Numbered from the stretch's first letter, positions 25,711 to 34,629 are shown. The stretch: 64,000 nt of DNA from Streptomyces sp. NK08204 (GCF_020400585.1 NZ_JAINVF010000007.1:186001-250000), one strand, 5' to 3'. Made by a program: numbers and translations. The notes: generated by a model from the letters alone, not told the origin.

Positions 25711-27090
25711 TCACCTCCGGCTCAGCGCCGCCGCGGCGGCCAGCACCTCCCTGATCGCCTCCCGGTCGCCGTCCTGCCCCGCCGCGGCCTCCTGCGGCGA
25801 CACGTGTCCTGCGGCCAGCCGGCAGAACTCGGCACCGTCCAGGGCGACATGGGCCACCTCGAACTCCGCGGAGGCCACTGCGGCGGGCGAGTCCAGCGGG
25901 ATCAGCCACTCGCCGCCCGCCGCGCCCTCGATCTCCAGGCGCAGGCTGCGCCCCGGCGTGCCCGCCGCCACCAGATGCGGGCTCCGGCCGGGCGCGGACA
26001 GCCCCGCCCGGCGCCGCTCGGCCAGCGTGCCCGGCAGCATACGGACCGCCAGGTCGATCATCTTCCTCAGATGGCGCGGCGCGGGCGGCTCGTACGGGTA
26101 GTCCACCGCTTCCGCGATGTCCTCCGCGTGCGCCCAGCACTCGAAGGCGCGGTCCAGCATCGCGTCGTGCAGCGGCAGCGCGAAGTCGCCGTACGGCACC
26201 TCGAGCCCGTCGGCGCTGCCGCCCGTGAACGACACGGTCCGCACGAGGGCGTGGCTCTGCTCCCGCCAGGGCTCCCGCACCGACCGGGTCTGCGGGAAGC
26301 GGGTGGCCCGCCAGAACGCCTCCGTGCGTGCGGCCGGCCCCCGCGCGGCGTCCTCGGCGCCCTGTCCGGCCCCGGCGGCCCCTGGTCCCTCGGCCGGCGG
26401 GGCCGTCAGGCCGAGCGCCGCCGCGACGAGCCCGTCCACCGCCAGCAGGTGCGCGATCACCCCGGCCACAGTGGTACGGCGGCTCTTCGCCGCGTCCGCC
26501 TCGAACCACCGCAGCTGCACCGGCGCTTGCCACTCGGCGTCCCCGAAGTCCTGCAGCAGCGCGTCGAGCCGCGCGGTCTCGGCGTCGTACGGCGCCGCCC
26601 ACGCGGGCACCGGGATGCGCGGCGGCCGGCGGTCCAGGCAGCTCTCCAGAACGCGGTGGCGCAGCCGCGGGTCCAGGTCGAGGCTCTCCGGCTGGTGCAG
26701 CAGGCCGACCGCCTCGCGCAGCCGCCGTGCCTCGTCCGCGCACGCTCCGCAGGTGCCGAGGTGCTCCTCGACGGCCGCGGTCTCGGCGGCCGAGCAGGCG
26801 GCCAGGGCCCAGGCACCGAGGAGCGACTTCAGGACGTCGTGCGGCAGGTCGATCGGCACGGGTGTGGGCTGTCCCAGGCCGGCGAGGCCGGGCAGCGACA
26901 GTCCGCTGTCCTCGACGGAGGCGCGGGGCACCCGGACGCGCGGCGACCGGTCCGGTTCGCGACCCCCGTCGCCTCCGGGCACGGCACCGCCGCCACGCCC
27001 GTCCTGCCCCCGCCTCGTCCGCTCCTCGTTCCTGTTCCCGTGCCCGTCGTCGCAGCCGTCGTGTGCCCCGAAGCGTCCCGCCCCGCTCAC
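25711..27090 (-). CDS. Putative cytoplasmic zinc-finger anti-sigma factor with maleylpyruvate-isomerase-like domain
   Basis: A 459-residue protein whose GTG start overlaps the sigma-factor stop (GTGA), the classic coupling of an ECF sigma with its anti-sigma. A Pro/Arg-rich N-terminal region precedes a HC2 zinc-finger signature, EEHLGTCGACADEA (H-x3-C-x2-C), near residue 115. A DinB/MDMPI-type four-helix region follows (TVAGVIAHLLAVDGLVAAALGL, FECWAHAEDIAEAV). No transmembrane segment is visible, so it would act in the cytoplasm, perhaps sensing mycothiol or redox state (inference). Confidence 0.78.
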   Translation of the reverse strand: MSGAGRFGAHDGCDDGHGNRNEERTRRGQDGRGGGAVPGGDGGREPDRSPRVRVPRASVEDSGLSLPGLAGLGQPTPVPIDLPHDVLKSLLGAWALAACSAAETAAVEEHLGTCGACADEARRLREAVGLLHQPESLDLDPRLRHRVLESCLDRRPPRIPVPAWAAPYDAETARLDALLQDFGDAEWQAPVQLRWFEADAAKSRRTTVAGVIAHLLAVDGLVAAALGLTAPPAEGPGAAGAGQGAEDAARGPAARTEAFWRATRFPQTRSVREPWREQSHALVRTVSFTGGSADGLEVPYGDFALPLHDAMLDRAFECWAHAEDIAEAVDYPYEPPAPRHLRKMIDLAVRMLPGTLAERRRAGLSAPGRSPHLVAAGTPGRSLRLEIEGAAGGEWLIPLDSPAAVASAEFEVAHVALDGAEFCRLAAGHVSPQEAAAGQDGDREAIREVLAAAAALSRR

Positions 27091-27677
27091 ACCGCACCCC
27101 CGTACCCCGGAGGTGCCCCCATGTCATGGGCGGTGGACAGCAGTTGCAGACCGAGGCGGAGCCGGCGGCGGGCCTCGTCCTCGGTGACGCCGAGGTCGGC
27201 GGCGGTCTGGCGGTAGTCGCGGCGCTGGAAGTAGGCCAGCTCCAGGGCGGCGCGCAGCGGGGCGGGCATGGAGTGGACGATGTAGTCGGCGCGGGCGGCG
27301 ACCGAGGCGTGGCGCACCTTGTCCTCCACCACCCGCGCGGCGCTCTGCCGCTCGTCGGTGGCGCCGCTGCCCCGGGACAGCGCGGCGGTCTCGCTGTCGC
27401 GCAGCCGCTGCACGGCCAGCCGGTGGGTCAGGCCCGCGACCCAGGAGCGCAGCGGGCCCTGCTGGGGGTTGTAGGTCTCGGGGTGTTCCCAGACGTGGGC
27501 GAAGACCTCGCGGGTGATGCTGTCGGCGCCCTGCTCGTCGCCGAGGACGCGGTGGGCGAGGCTGTGCACGAGGGAGGCGAACCGGTCGTACAGCTCGCCC
27601 AGGGCGGCGGCTTCACCGCGGGCGAGCCGCTGCTGCATCTTGCGGTCCCAGCGGGGTGGTACGTCCTTCTCGGCCAT
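27087..27677 (-). CDS. ECF-family RNA polymerase sigma factor
   Basis: A 196-residue ECF sigma with region 2 (LYDRFASLVHSLAHRVLGD, FAHVWEHPETYNPQQG) and region 4 (LELAYFQRRDYRQTAADLGV, TEDEARRRLRLGLQLL). Region 3 and the extra domains of primary sigmas are absent. The start follows GGGGAGGAACCGC. It is cotranscribed with the zinc-finger anti-sigma candidate. Its target promoters cannot be named from the window. Confidence 0.93.
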   Translation of the reverse strand: MAEKDVPPRWDRKMQQRLARGEAAALGELYDRFASLVHSLAHRVLGDEQGADSITREVFAHVWEHPETYNPQQGPLRSWVAGLTHRLAVQRLRDSETAALSRGSGATDERQSAARVVEDKVRHASVAARADYIVHSMPAPLRAALELAYFQRRDYRQTAADLGVTEDEARRRLRLGLQLLSTAHDMGAPPGYGGAV

Positions 27678-28024
27678 GCGGTTCCTCCCCTCGCCCGTGT
27701 CCGGCCAGTCCAGCGTGTCGGTGCCGTGATCTCGAATGTAGTCGGCACGTCTGACAACGCACGCCCCTTTATGCCAATACGCGCCCCCCGAAGGGCCGCA
27801 CGTGATAGTGCCCCCTTCACACGTCCTTCACGGGGTGGGTGCCCAAGTCTGACCGAAGACTGATCGAACTGGACCGATAGTGACCTGAACAAGTCCCTAG
27901 TCGATCACCGTCGGTTTGTCGCCCGACGTTTCGGGGAACGGCCGCTGGGCAGCCGCGCGGAAAGAAACGTAGGAACTGCTTCCGTTTTCCGGGCGGTTCC
28001 GGAACATCCGGCGAGCGGAGGGGC
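27678..28024. other. Gene-free divergent region between the ECF sigma and STAS genes
   Basis: 347 bp with promoters expected in both directions. It is more AT-rich than the coding DNA, but I found no confident sigma-B-like, sigma-R-like or vegetative promoter pair and no strong palindrome. Confidence 0.5.
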
Positions 28025-28417
28025 ATGGCTGTGGCATTCAAGGTGACCGGCACGGAACACGGTGACTGGGCCGTGCTCCGGGTGTCGGGCGAGCTGGACC
28101 TGATCACATCGCCGGTGCTGCGCCAGCGGGTGCACGACGCGGTCGCCGAGGGCCATCACCGCCTCGTGGTGGACCTCTCCGACGTCTTCTTCTGCGACTC
28201 CAGCGGCGTCGGTGTCCTCGTCGCCGCCCGCAGACTGATCCGGTCCTGCCAGGGGCGGCTGCGGCTGATCCTGCCGGACCGGGGCGCGAACGACGGCTCG
28301 CACGTCAACCGGGTACTCGGCGCGCTCGGTGTCCGCCGCCTGTTCGACGTCCGCGCCGACGTGGAGTCCGCGACGGCGGACGGACCGACGGCCGAAGCGG
28401 GCCCGCTCTCGGCCTGA
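28025..28417 (+). CDS. STAS-domain anti-sigma factor antagonist
   Basis: A 130-residue SpoIIAA/RsbV-type protein: VLRVSGELDLITSPVLRQRV, then the phosphorylation loop FFCDSSGVGVL, where one serine would be phosphorylated by an RsbW-like kinase. Unphosphorylated antagonist sequesters the anti-sigma kinase and frees a sigma-B-type factor. A candidate kinase with the right fold is encoded 1.5 kb downstream (29939-30427). The last ~20 residues are an Ala/Gly-rich tail. Confidence 0.92.
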   Translation: MAVAFKVTGTEHGDWAVLRVSGELDLITSPVLRQRVHDAVAEGHHRLVVDLSDVFFCDSSGVGVLVAARRLIRSCQGRLRLILPDRGANDGSHVNRVLGALGVRRLFDVRADVESATADGPTAEAGPLSA

Positions 28418-28582
28418 CCGCCCGCCCCCGGCTGCCGCGCCGAGGTCCACGGCATGCCACACAGTTGTCGCAGTATTCCCCCGGTCTTGGCACAACGGCG
28501 GTGTTCCCGCCATCTGCCGGCCCGCCGCGTCGTACGCTCCGTGCCAGATCAACCCACGCACACTAAGGCGGCCCGAACAGAC

Positions 28583-29095
28583 ATGGTCAGTACCGAGTAC
28601 GAGCGCAGGATCGCCGCCCGATTCGACACCCTGGACCAGGACGGCAACGGCTGGATCGCCCGCGAGGACTTCAGCGCGGCGGCCCAGGTACTGCTCGCCG
28701 AGTTCGCCGTGACCGCCCGGTCCGACAAGGGGCAGGCGCTCTACGCCGGTGCGGAGGCGTTCTGGCAGGGCATGGCGGGCATCGCGGACCGGGACGGCGA
28801 CCAGCGCATCACCCGCGAGGAGTTCGTCACCGGCGCGGTCAAGCGTCTGCGTGACAATCCCGACCGCTTCGCCGAGATCGCCCGCCCCTTCCTGCACGCG
28901 GCCCTCGCGGTGGCGCGCCCCGACGCCGACGGCCACACCACGGTCGCCGACGCCGTGCGTGTCCTGCGCGTCCTGCACGTCCCGGAACACACCGCCCACG
29001 CGGTCGCCACGGCGCTCGACACCGACGGTGACGGCAGAATCGGCGAAACGGAGATCGTCCCGGCGTTCGCGCGCTACTTCACGGTCCCGCAGTAG
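28583..29095 (+). CDS. EF-hand calcium-binding protein
   Basis: A 170-residue calerythrin/CabD-like protein with four EF-hands. Loops 1, 2 and 4 look intact (DQDGNGWIAREDF, DRDGDQRITREEF, DTDGDGRIGETEI). Loop 3 (RPDADGHTTVADA) lacks the first Asp and is probably degenerate. It is cytoplasmic, with no signal peptide. Such proteins are thought to buffer or sense Ca2+ during Streptomyces differentiation. Confidence 0.93.
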   Translation: MVSTEYERRIAARFDTLDQDGNGWIAREDFSAAAQVLLAEFAVTARSDKGQALYAGAEAFWQGMAGIADRDGDQRITREEFVTGAVKRLRDNPDRFAEIARPFLHAALAVARPDADGHTTVADAVRVLRVLHVPEHTAHAVATALDTDGDGRIGETEIVPAFARYFTVPQ

Positions 29096-29096
29096 C

Positions 29097-29520
29097 GCCT
29101 CTCGGTCAGCCCACGCACGGCTCGAGGTCCCCGTACGGCCGAACGCGAGCGCGGGCCAACTCCTCCAACACGCCCGGCCGCGGGAACAGTTCGCGCAGCC
29201 GATCGGGGGGTTCCAGGCCGTCGGACACCTGTGCGCCGACCCGCCGGGGCGAGGGCCGAGACCGCCCGCGCGGCCGTCTACGCGTCGGCCGTGACCGCCG
29301 GCTCCGCGGACAGCGCCGCCGCCCGGCTGCTCGCCGACGCCGCCGCCGTACGCGGCGCCCGCGACTGCCGCCCGGCGCACGGTGACATGGGCTTCACCTG
29401 GGAGGCGGACGGGCGTCTGCGTCCGAAGGGGCCCGGGTGCGGGCCGGACGCGCGCGCGGAGGCGCGCAGCGCGAGGAGATCCTCGCTGGCCGACCTGCCG
29501 ACCTGCCGACCTGCCGATCC
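29097..29520 (+). pseudogene. Acyl-CoA dehydrogenase remnant (C-terminal part, frameshifted)
   Basis: Typical C-terminal acyl-CoA dehydrogenase motifs are spread over different frames: REQFAQPIGGFQAVGHLCAD in one, then ARAAVYASAVTAG and GDMGFTWEAD after a shift near 29238-29250, then a likely second shift near 29440 (AGRARGGAQREEILAG). The N-terminal two thirds are missing and it begins right after the EF-hand stop. A CCGACCTG-type 8-bp repeat (29490-29513) lies at its end. It is a decayed gene and no longer functional. Confidence 0.8.
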
Positions 29521-29938
29521 GCCGGCCTGAACCGCCGGCCGGTGTCGCGGATCGTGGCATGCCGGAACCACGGAGCGTCGATACCGGCTTGTGTCCTTCG
29601 CGGGAGTCGTCACAGCCCGGAGTCGGGTGTCCGCTCCGGTACCTTGTGTGGGATGCGACTGGTTCTACCTGTTCGACTCCCCGGCACAAGCGTCGCACAG
29701 TATGCCTCTGAGGTACTCCTTCGCGCGGGAATATGCCCGAAGCGCTTGTTGGCGTGACTGTACGTCAACCATGCTTTCCCGTAAGGGAGTCACGTTCCGT
29801 GACCCTTGCTTCTAGCCGTTGTCCTGGCCATGCAGAAAATGGCTACGATCGTGGCCCTCGCCGTGATCGTCGCCGCGCACCGCGGTGGCGTTCGGGCGGC
29901 GCGGCGTCATGTGTCCGCCGGTTCGGATGGTGTGAGCG
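29521..29938. other. Gene-free spacer with a hairpin and a possible promoter
   Basis: Short ORFs here resemble nothing I know. A hairpin pairs AAGGG/CCCTT and TCACG/CGTGA (29783-29807) with a 2-nt bulge. TACGAT at 29844-29849 is a good -10 hexamer ahead of the RsbW-like gene; TTGTCC lies 19 bp upstream, a long spacer. Confidence 0.4.
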
Positions 29939-30427
29939 GTGCAGGTGCTTCAAGTGCAGCTGGAAATCCGGCCCGACCCCGCGGAGGTGGGGCGGGCGAG
30001 GAGATGGGCCCGCTCCCGGCTCGCCGGGTTCGGGGTGGCGGCCGACGAGCCGTTGGCCGAGACCCTGATCCTGCTCGTCTCCGAGCTGGTGACCAACGCC
30101 GTGGTGCACACCGGCCGCCCGGCCGTGCTGCGGCTCCTGCTGCCGGGCGCCCCGGCCGAGTCGGCCGCCTCGGCCACCGTGCGCCTGGAGGTGGCCGACA
30201 GCAGCACCCGGGCGCCCGTCCCGCGCTGTGTCGGCGGTGACGCCACCGGCGGCCGGGGCCTTGCGCTGGTCGACTGCCTAGCCGACCGCTGGGGCTGGAC
30301 CCCCGAGGGTGCCGGAAAGAGCATCTGGTGCGAGCTGGACCGCTGCTCACAGTCCCGCGAGAGCGCAGCGGTGGCGTACGGAGGCGGACTGTCCGCGTAC
30401 GAGGGCCTCGCGTTCGAAGCCGTGTAG
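29939..30427 (+). CDS. RsbW/SpoIIAB-like ATP-binding protein (anti-sigma kinase type)
   Basis: A 162-residue HATPase_c_2 protein: LLVSELVTNAVVHTG is the N-box, and DATGGRGLALVDCLADRWGW carries the G-box. Members phosphorylate STAS antagonists and bind sigma factors. The nearby STAS protein is a plausible partner, but Streptomyces encode many such kinases. The start is GTG with a weak ribosome-binding site; the next GTG, 6 bp further, is possible. Confidence 0.88.
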   Translation: MQVLQVQLEIRPDPAEVGRARRWARSRLAGFGVAADEPLAETLILLVSELVTNAVVHTGRPAVLRLLLPGAPAESAASATVRLEVADSSTRAPVPRCVGGDATGGRGLALVDCLADRWGWTPEGAGKSIWCELDRCSQSRESAAVAYGGGLSAYEGLAFEAV

Positions 30428-30749
30428 ATCCCGGGTGCGCCGGTGCGCCGGGGGTGCACCCGTGCGCGGTCGGCGCACTTGGGACATAAGCGATAAATCG
30501 TCCTACCTGTGTTGACGGGTTGTGACCGGTTGAACACGCTTAGGGGGCGACGATTCGCCGTGAGGGGACGGCGAGGGGCCGGCGACGGCAGCCCTCGTCG
30601 AGTGTGGGTCGCGGCCGGGCGGCGGCGCGGGGAGAACCGGCAAGGGGGGCGCGCCGCCAACCGGCTCGGGCGTCGCCGACGGCAGGAACGCGCACCGCCC
30701 CTCTTCTCCACAGGCTGTGGACAACTCCCCGGACCCCCACGTGAGCGTG
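30428..30749. other. Gene-free stretch with an inverted pair of DnaA-box-like sequences
   Basis: No gene recognised. TTCTCCACA (30704-30712, one mismatch) and TGTGGACAA (30716-30724, a perfect inverse of TTGTCCACA) face each other across GGC. A possible -35 TTGACG lies near 30514. The rest is G/C-rich without features. Confidence 0.45.
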
Positions 30750-31751
30750 TCATGTCGCTCGCGACCGCCCCGTCCGGAAGGTGCGCCGGTACGCCGTGGG
30801 GGTCACCCCCAGCGCCTGCTGTAGGTGCTGCCGCATCGACTGGGCCGTGCCGAAACCGGCGTCCCGCGCCACCTGGTCCACGGACAGGTCGGTCGACTCC
30901 AGGAGGTGGCGGGCACGTTCGACGCGCTGCTGGGTGAGCCACTGGCCGGGGCTGACGCCGACCTCCTCACGGAAGCGGCGGGTGAAGGTGCGTACCGACA
31001 TGGCCTCCTGCCCGGCCATGTCGCGCAGCTGGATCGGCTCGTGCAGGCGGCCCAGGGCCCAGGCGCGGGCCGCCGTGGTCGTGGAGAGCTGGGGGTCGGG
31101 GACCGGGCGCTGGATGAACTGGGCCTGCCCGCCGTCGCGGTGGGGCGGTACGACGGTGCGCCGGGCCACGTCGTTGGCGACCGCGGTGCCGAAGTCGCGG
31201 CGCACGATGTGCAGGCACAGATCGATCCCGGCGGCCACCCCGGCCGAGGTCAGCACATCCCCGTCGTCGATGAACAGCACGTCCGCGTCGACCCTGATCC
31301 GCGGGAACATCCGCTGGAAGCGCTCGGCGTCCGACCAGTGCGTGGTCGCCGGGCGGCCGTCGAGCACTCCGGCGGCGGCAAGGACGTACACCCCCGTGCA
31401 GATGGAGGCGAGCCGGGTGCCGGGGCGGATCCGGGCGAGCGCGGCGGCCAGCTCCTCGGTGAGCCGGCCCTCCTCGTACACCGGGCCGAGTTCGTACGAC
31501 GCCGGGACGATCACCGTGTCGGCGGTGGCCAGGGTGTCGGGGCCGTGCGCGACCTGGATCGCGAAGTCGGCGTCCGTCTCGACGGGGCCCGGTGGCCGGA
31601 CGGAGCAGGTGACGACCTCGTACAGTGGCCGCCCCTCCGCGTCCCGCGGACGCCCGAAGATCCGGTGCGGTATGCCCAGCTCGAAGGGGAGCAGGCCGTC
31701 CAGCGCGAGGACGGCGATCCGGTGCGGGCGGTGATCCTGGCCGACGGTCAT
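30750..31751 (-). CDS. AraC-family regulator with DJ-1/PfpI N-terminal domain (GlxA/AdpA-like)
   Basis: A 333-residue regulator. Residues ~10-190 form a DJ-1/PfpI-like domain (VLALDGLLPFELGIPHRIFG, ASICTGVYVLAAAGVLDGR, with the nucleophile-elbow Cys). Residues ~225-325 are an AraC double helix-turn-helix (MSVRTFTRRFREEVGVSPGQW, VARDAGFGTAQSMRQHL). This is the architecture of AdpA, but AdpA itself is longer and lies elsewhere in Streptomyces. It is divergent from the MFS gene by 71 bp, so it probably controls that transporter. Confidence 0.9.
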   Translation of the reverse strand: MTVGQDHRPHRIAVLALDGLLPFELGIPHRIFGRPRDAEGRPLYEVVTCSVRPPGPVETDADFAIQVAHGPDTLATADTVIVPASYELGPVYEEGRLTEELAAALARIRPGTRLASICTGVYVLAAAGVLDGRPATTHWSDAERFQRMFPRIRVDADVLFIDDGDVLTSAGVAAGIDLCLHIVRRDFGTAVANDVARRTVVPPHRDGGQAQFIQRPVPDPQLSTTTAARAWALGRLHEPIQLRDMAGQEAMSVRTFTRRFREEVGVSPGQWLTQQRVERARHLLESTDLSVDQVARDAGFGTAQSMRQHLQQALGVTPTAYRRTFRTGRSRAT

Positions 31752-31822
31752 GGCCCGATCCTAGCGAACACTGTCCCCCGGGCCACTCGCTCGGCGGAGC
31801 AGCGTCCCGGAGGCTCTATGAC

Positions 31823-33124
31823 GTGACTCAGACAAGCCCAGCAGCAGTCCCCGTCCAGGCCCCGCCCGCCCGGCGCAGCCGCGTGCACCGTGCCTGGTTC
31901 GTCGCCGCCGTCACGTTCGTCACGATCGTCGGTGCGGCGGCCTTCCGCTCCCTGCCCGGCCTGCTCATCGACCCGCTGCACCAGGAGTTCGGCTGGTCAC
32001 GCGGCACGATCGGCGCGGCCGTCTCCCTCAACCTCGTGCTCTACGGCCTCACCGCGCCCTTCGCCGCCGCGCTCATGGACCGCTTCGGCATCCGCCGCGT
32101 GGTCGCGGTCGCGCTGACCGTGATCGCGCTCGGCTCCGGGCTGACCGTGTGGATGACGGCGGCCTGGCAGCTGCTGCTGTGCTGGGGTCTGCTCGTCGGC
32201 CTCGGCTCCGGCTCCATGGCGCTGGCCTTCGCCGCGACGGTCACCAACCGCTGGTTCACCGAGCGACGCGGCCTGGTCAGCGGCATCCTGACCGCCGGGT
32301 CCGCTTCCGGCCAGCTGATCTTCCTGCCGTTGCTGTCCTGGATGGTGGAGACGCACGACTGGCGTCCGGCCGCCGTGACGGTGGCCCTGGCCGCCCTCGC
32401 CGTCGTCCCGCTCGTCTGGCTCCTGCTGCGCGACCACCCGGCCGACGTGGGCCTGAAGCCGTACGGCGCCACGGAGTTCGTACCCAAGCCACCCCCGGTC
32501 ACCGGCGCCGCCCGCCGCGCGCTGACCGTCCTGTCCTCCGCGGTGCGCACCGGCCCCTTCTGGCTGCTCGCCGGCACCTTCGCCATCTGCGGCGCCTCCA
32601 CCAACGGCCTGGTCCAGACGCACTTCGTGCCCGCCGAGCACGACCACGGCATGCCGGTCACGACGGCGGCCTCGCTGCTCGCGGTCGTCGGCGTGTTCGA
32701 CGTGGTCGGCACGATCGCCTCCGGCTGGTTCACCGACCGCTTCGAACCGCGTCGCCTGCTGGCCGTGTACTACGCCCTGCGCGGCATCTCGCTCCTGTTC
32801 CTGCCCATGCTGCTGGGCCCGGCGGTCCATCCCCCGATGATCTTCTTCATCGTCTTCTACGGCCTCGACTGGGTGGCCACCGTCCCGCCCACCCTCGCCC
32901 TGTGCCGGGAGCAGTACGGCGAGGACAGCGCCATCGTCTTCGGCTGGGTGCTCGCCTCCCACCAGGTCGGCGCGGCCCTCGTCGCCTTCTTCGGCGGCGT
33001 CGTCCGTGATGTCTTCGGCAGCTACGACATGGTCTGGTACGCATCCGGCGCCCTGTGCGCGGCGGCGGCCCTGATGGCCCTGGTGATCAGGCGGACCCCG
33101 ACGGCTCCCGCACTGGCCGTGTGA
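31823..33124 (+). CDS. Major facilitator superfamily transporter
   Basis: A 433-residue, 12-helix MFS permease starting with GTG after GGAGG. Helix 1 is FVAAVTFVTIVGAAAFRSLPG. The loop-2/3 signature is LMDRFGIRRVV and the second-half equivalent is WFTDRFEPRRLL. It resembles the oxalate/formate and monocarboxylate-type branch (EFGWSRGTIGAAVSLNL). The substrate is unknown, but a small organic anion is likely. It is divergent from the AraC/DJ-1 regulator. Confidence 0.9.
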   Translation: MTQTSPAAVPVQAPPARRSRVHRAWFVAAVTFVTIVGAAAFRSLPGLLIDPLHQEFGWSRGTIGAAVSLNLVLYGLTAPFAAALMDRFGIRRVVAVALTVIALGSGLTVWMTAAWQLLLCWGLLVGLGSGSMALAFAATVTNRWFTERRGLVSGILTAGSASGQLIFLPLLSWMVETHDWRPAAVTVALAALAVVPLVWLLLRDHPADVGLKPYGATEFVPKPPPVTGAARRALTVLSSAVRTGPFWLLAGTFAICGASTNGLVQTHFVPAEHDHGMPVTTAASLLAVVGVFDVVGTIASGWFTDRFEPRRLLAVYYALRGISLLFLPMLLGPAVHPPMIFFIVFYGLDWVATVPPTLALCREQYGEDSAIVFGWVLASHQVGAALVAFFGGVVRDVFGSYDMVWYASGALCAAAALMALVIRRTPTAPALAV

Positions 33125-33139
33125 ACCGGCGCGGTCGTC

Positions 33140-33412
33140 ACCGGTGTGCAGACCGTCATGCCCGGCGGCGAGTACGCCGACGCGGAAGACGCCGGCAGGG
33201 GGATGCGTGGCCAGGTCGTGGACGTACGGCCCGCCAGGAAGCAGACGGGGGGCGGGCCGGGGGAGAGGGAGGAGAAGGGCCGGCAGGCGAAACCCGCGGG
33301 GCCCGGCGCGGCGGGCGGCGCCGTGATCACGGTGACGCCGGTCGCGGAGGCGCCCGGCACCCGCCGGAACCCGGCCCGGACCACCGGCGCCCGCTCGTCC
33401 TGGCGGACACAC
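33140..33412 (-). pseudogene. Flavin reductase-domain remnant
   Basis: On the minus strand the frame ending upstream at 33384 reads FRRVPGASATGVTVITAPP, then PAGFACRPFSSLSPGPPPV and AGRTSTTWPRI, a clear match to the start of FMN-dependent flavin reductases. After a frameshift near 33205 the motif continues as AGVFRVGVLAAGHDGL in another frame, and then similarity ends. Only ~80 residues survive, so it cannot be functional. It lies between the MFS gene and a flavin monooxygenase. Confidence 0.7.
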
Positions 33413-33429
33413 CGGTCAGAACGGCAAAG

Positions 33430-34629
33430 CTACCGCCCGGTGCGAAGCCCCTTGGTCACGGACTTCGCGATCTTCTCGGCGTCGACGGCCAGCTCCCGGA
33501 GCATCCCGCTGATCGGATTGGTGAACCCGGTGAAGTACAGACCGGGCGCGTTCGCGGGCGCCCGACCGCCGTGCACCACCGGCCTCCCGCGCCCGTCCAG
33601 TACGCCGAGGTGCCCGACCAGCCCCTCCAGGGCGCGCGTGTATCCCGTCGCCGCGATCACCGCGTCCGGCTCGATCCGCGCGCCGTCGGCGAGGACCACC
33701 TTCCCGTCCTCGAAGGACTCGACGGCGGCCACGATCTCGACCTTCCCCTTCCGTACGGCGTCGATCAGGCCGACGTCCTGGACCGGGATCGCACCCTGCC
33801 TGACCCTGCTGTACAGGCCGGTGTCCGGGCGGGGCAGGCCGTGGGCGGACAGGTCCGGCACGCCGACCCTGGCCTGGAGCCGGCACAGCTGGTCCACGAG
33901 CCGCACCGGCAGCCGCCGTACCAGCACGCCCGAGTACTGCGCGGGCCAGCCCAGGGTGGAGCGGCGCACGATGTGCGGGACCGTGCGCACCGCCAGCCGC
34001 ACCCGCGCGGCGCCGCCTTCCACCAGGTCCACGGCGATCTCGGCGCCGGTGTTGCCGACGCCGACGACGAGCACGTCCCGGCCCGCGTACGGCTCGGCGT
34101 TGCGGTACTCGCAGGCGTGCCGGAACTCCCTGCCGTCCTCCCGGCCGTACGCCCCGCGGCCGGGCCAGTCGGGCACGCGCGGGGTGTGGTTGAAGCCGGT
34201 GGCGACGACCACCGCGCGGCCGGTCAGCTCCCGCCCGCCGGAGGCGTGCAGCAGCCAGCCGTCTGCGTCCTCGGCCCGCTCGATCCGGGACACCTCGACC
34301 CCGGTGACGATCTCCAGCTCGTGGTGCTCGGCGTACTTCTCCAGGTAGCGGACCAGATTGTCCCGGGACACCCAGCGCCCGAACCTGCGGGGCAGTGCAA
34401 GACCAGGCAGCGCGGACAGCCGGCGGGTGGTGTGCAGGCGCAGCCGGTCGTAGTGGCGCCGCCAGGACGCCCCGACGTGGTCGGCCTTCTCCAGGACCAC
34501 CGCCCGCACGCCGCGCGCCCGTAGCGCGTACGCGGCGGCGAGACCGCCGGGACCGGCGCCGATGACGTAGACGGGGCGGTCGTCGGTGATCCGCGCCAGG
34601 GTCGCGGCGGAAGGGCGGAAAGCTGCCAT
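33430..34629 (-). CDS. Flavin-containing monooxygenase-type NAD(P)/FAD oxidoreductase (CzcO-like)
   Basis: A 399-residue protein with an N-terminal FAD motif VIGAGPGGLAAAYALRARG and a second dinucleotide fold VVGVGNTGAEIAVDLVEGG for NADPH. The segment EFRHACEYRNAEPYAG sits where the FMO/Baeyer-Villiger fingerprint is expected, and VIAATGYTRALEGL is the usual ATG motif. It probably oxygenates a soft nucleophile or carbonyl compound. The ATG at 34629 removes a 42-residue upstream extension without similarity. Confidence 0.88.
   Translation of the reverse strand: MAAFRPSAATLARITDDRPVYVIGAGPGGLAAAYALRARGVRAVVLEKADHVGASWRRHYDRLRLHTTRRLSALPGLALPRRFGRWVSRDNLVRYLEKYAEHHELEIVTGVEVSRIERAEDADGWLLHASGGRELTGRAVVVATGFNHTPRVPDWPGRGAYGREDGREFRHACEYRNAEPYAGRDVLVVGVGNTGAEIAVDLVEGGAARVRLAVRTVPHIVRRSTLGWPAQYSGVLVRRLPVRLVDQLCRLQARVGVPDLSAHGLPRPDTGLYSRVRQGAIPVQDVGLIDAVRKGKVEIVAAVESFEDGKVVLADGARIEPDAVIAATGYTRALEGLVGHLGVLDGRGRPVVHGGRAPANAPGLYFTGFTNPISGMLRELAVDAEKIAKSVTKGLRTGR

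Noticed and set aside
29490..29513. Tandem 8-bp repeats as an attachment site or microsatellite promoter element
   Set aside because: They lie at the end of a decayed gene and no integrase or tRNA is nearby; simple slippage explains them.
33055..34524. 489-codon plus-strand frame over the monooxygenase gene
   Set aside because: No similarity; the minus strand carries a clear FAD/NADPH enzyme there.
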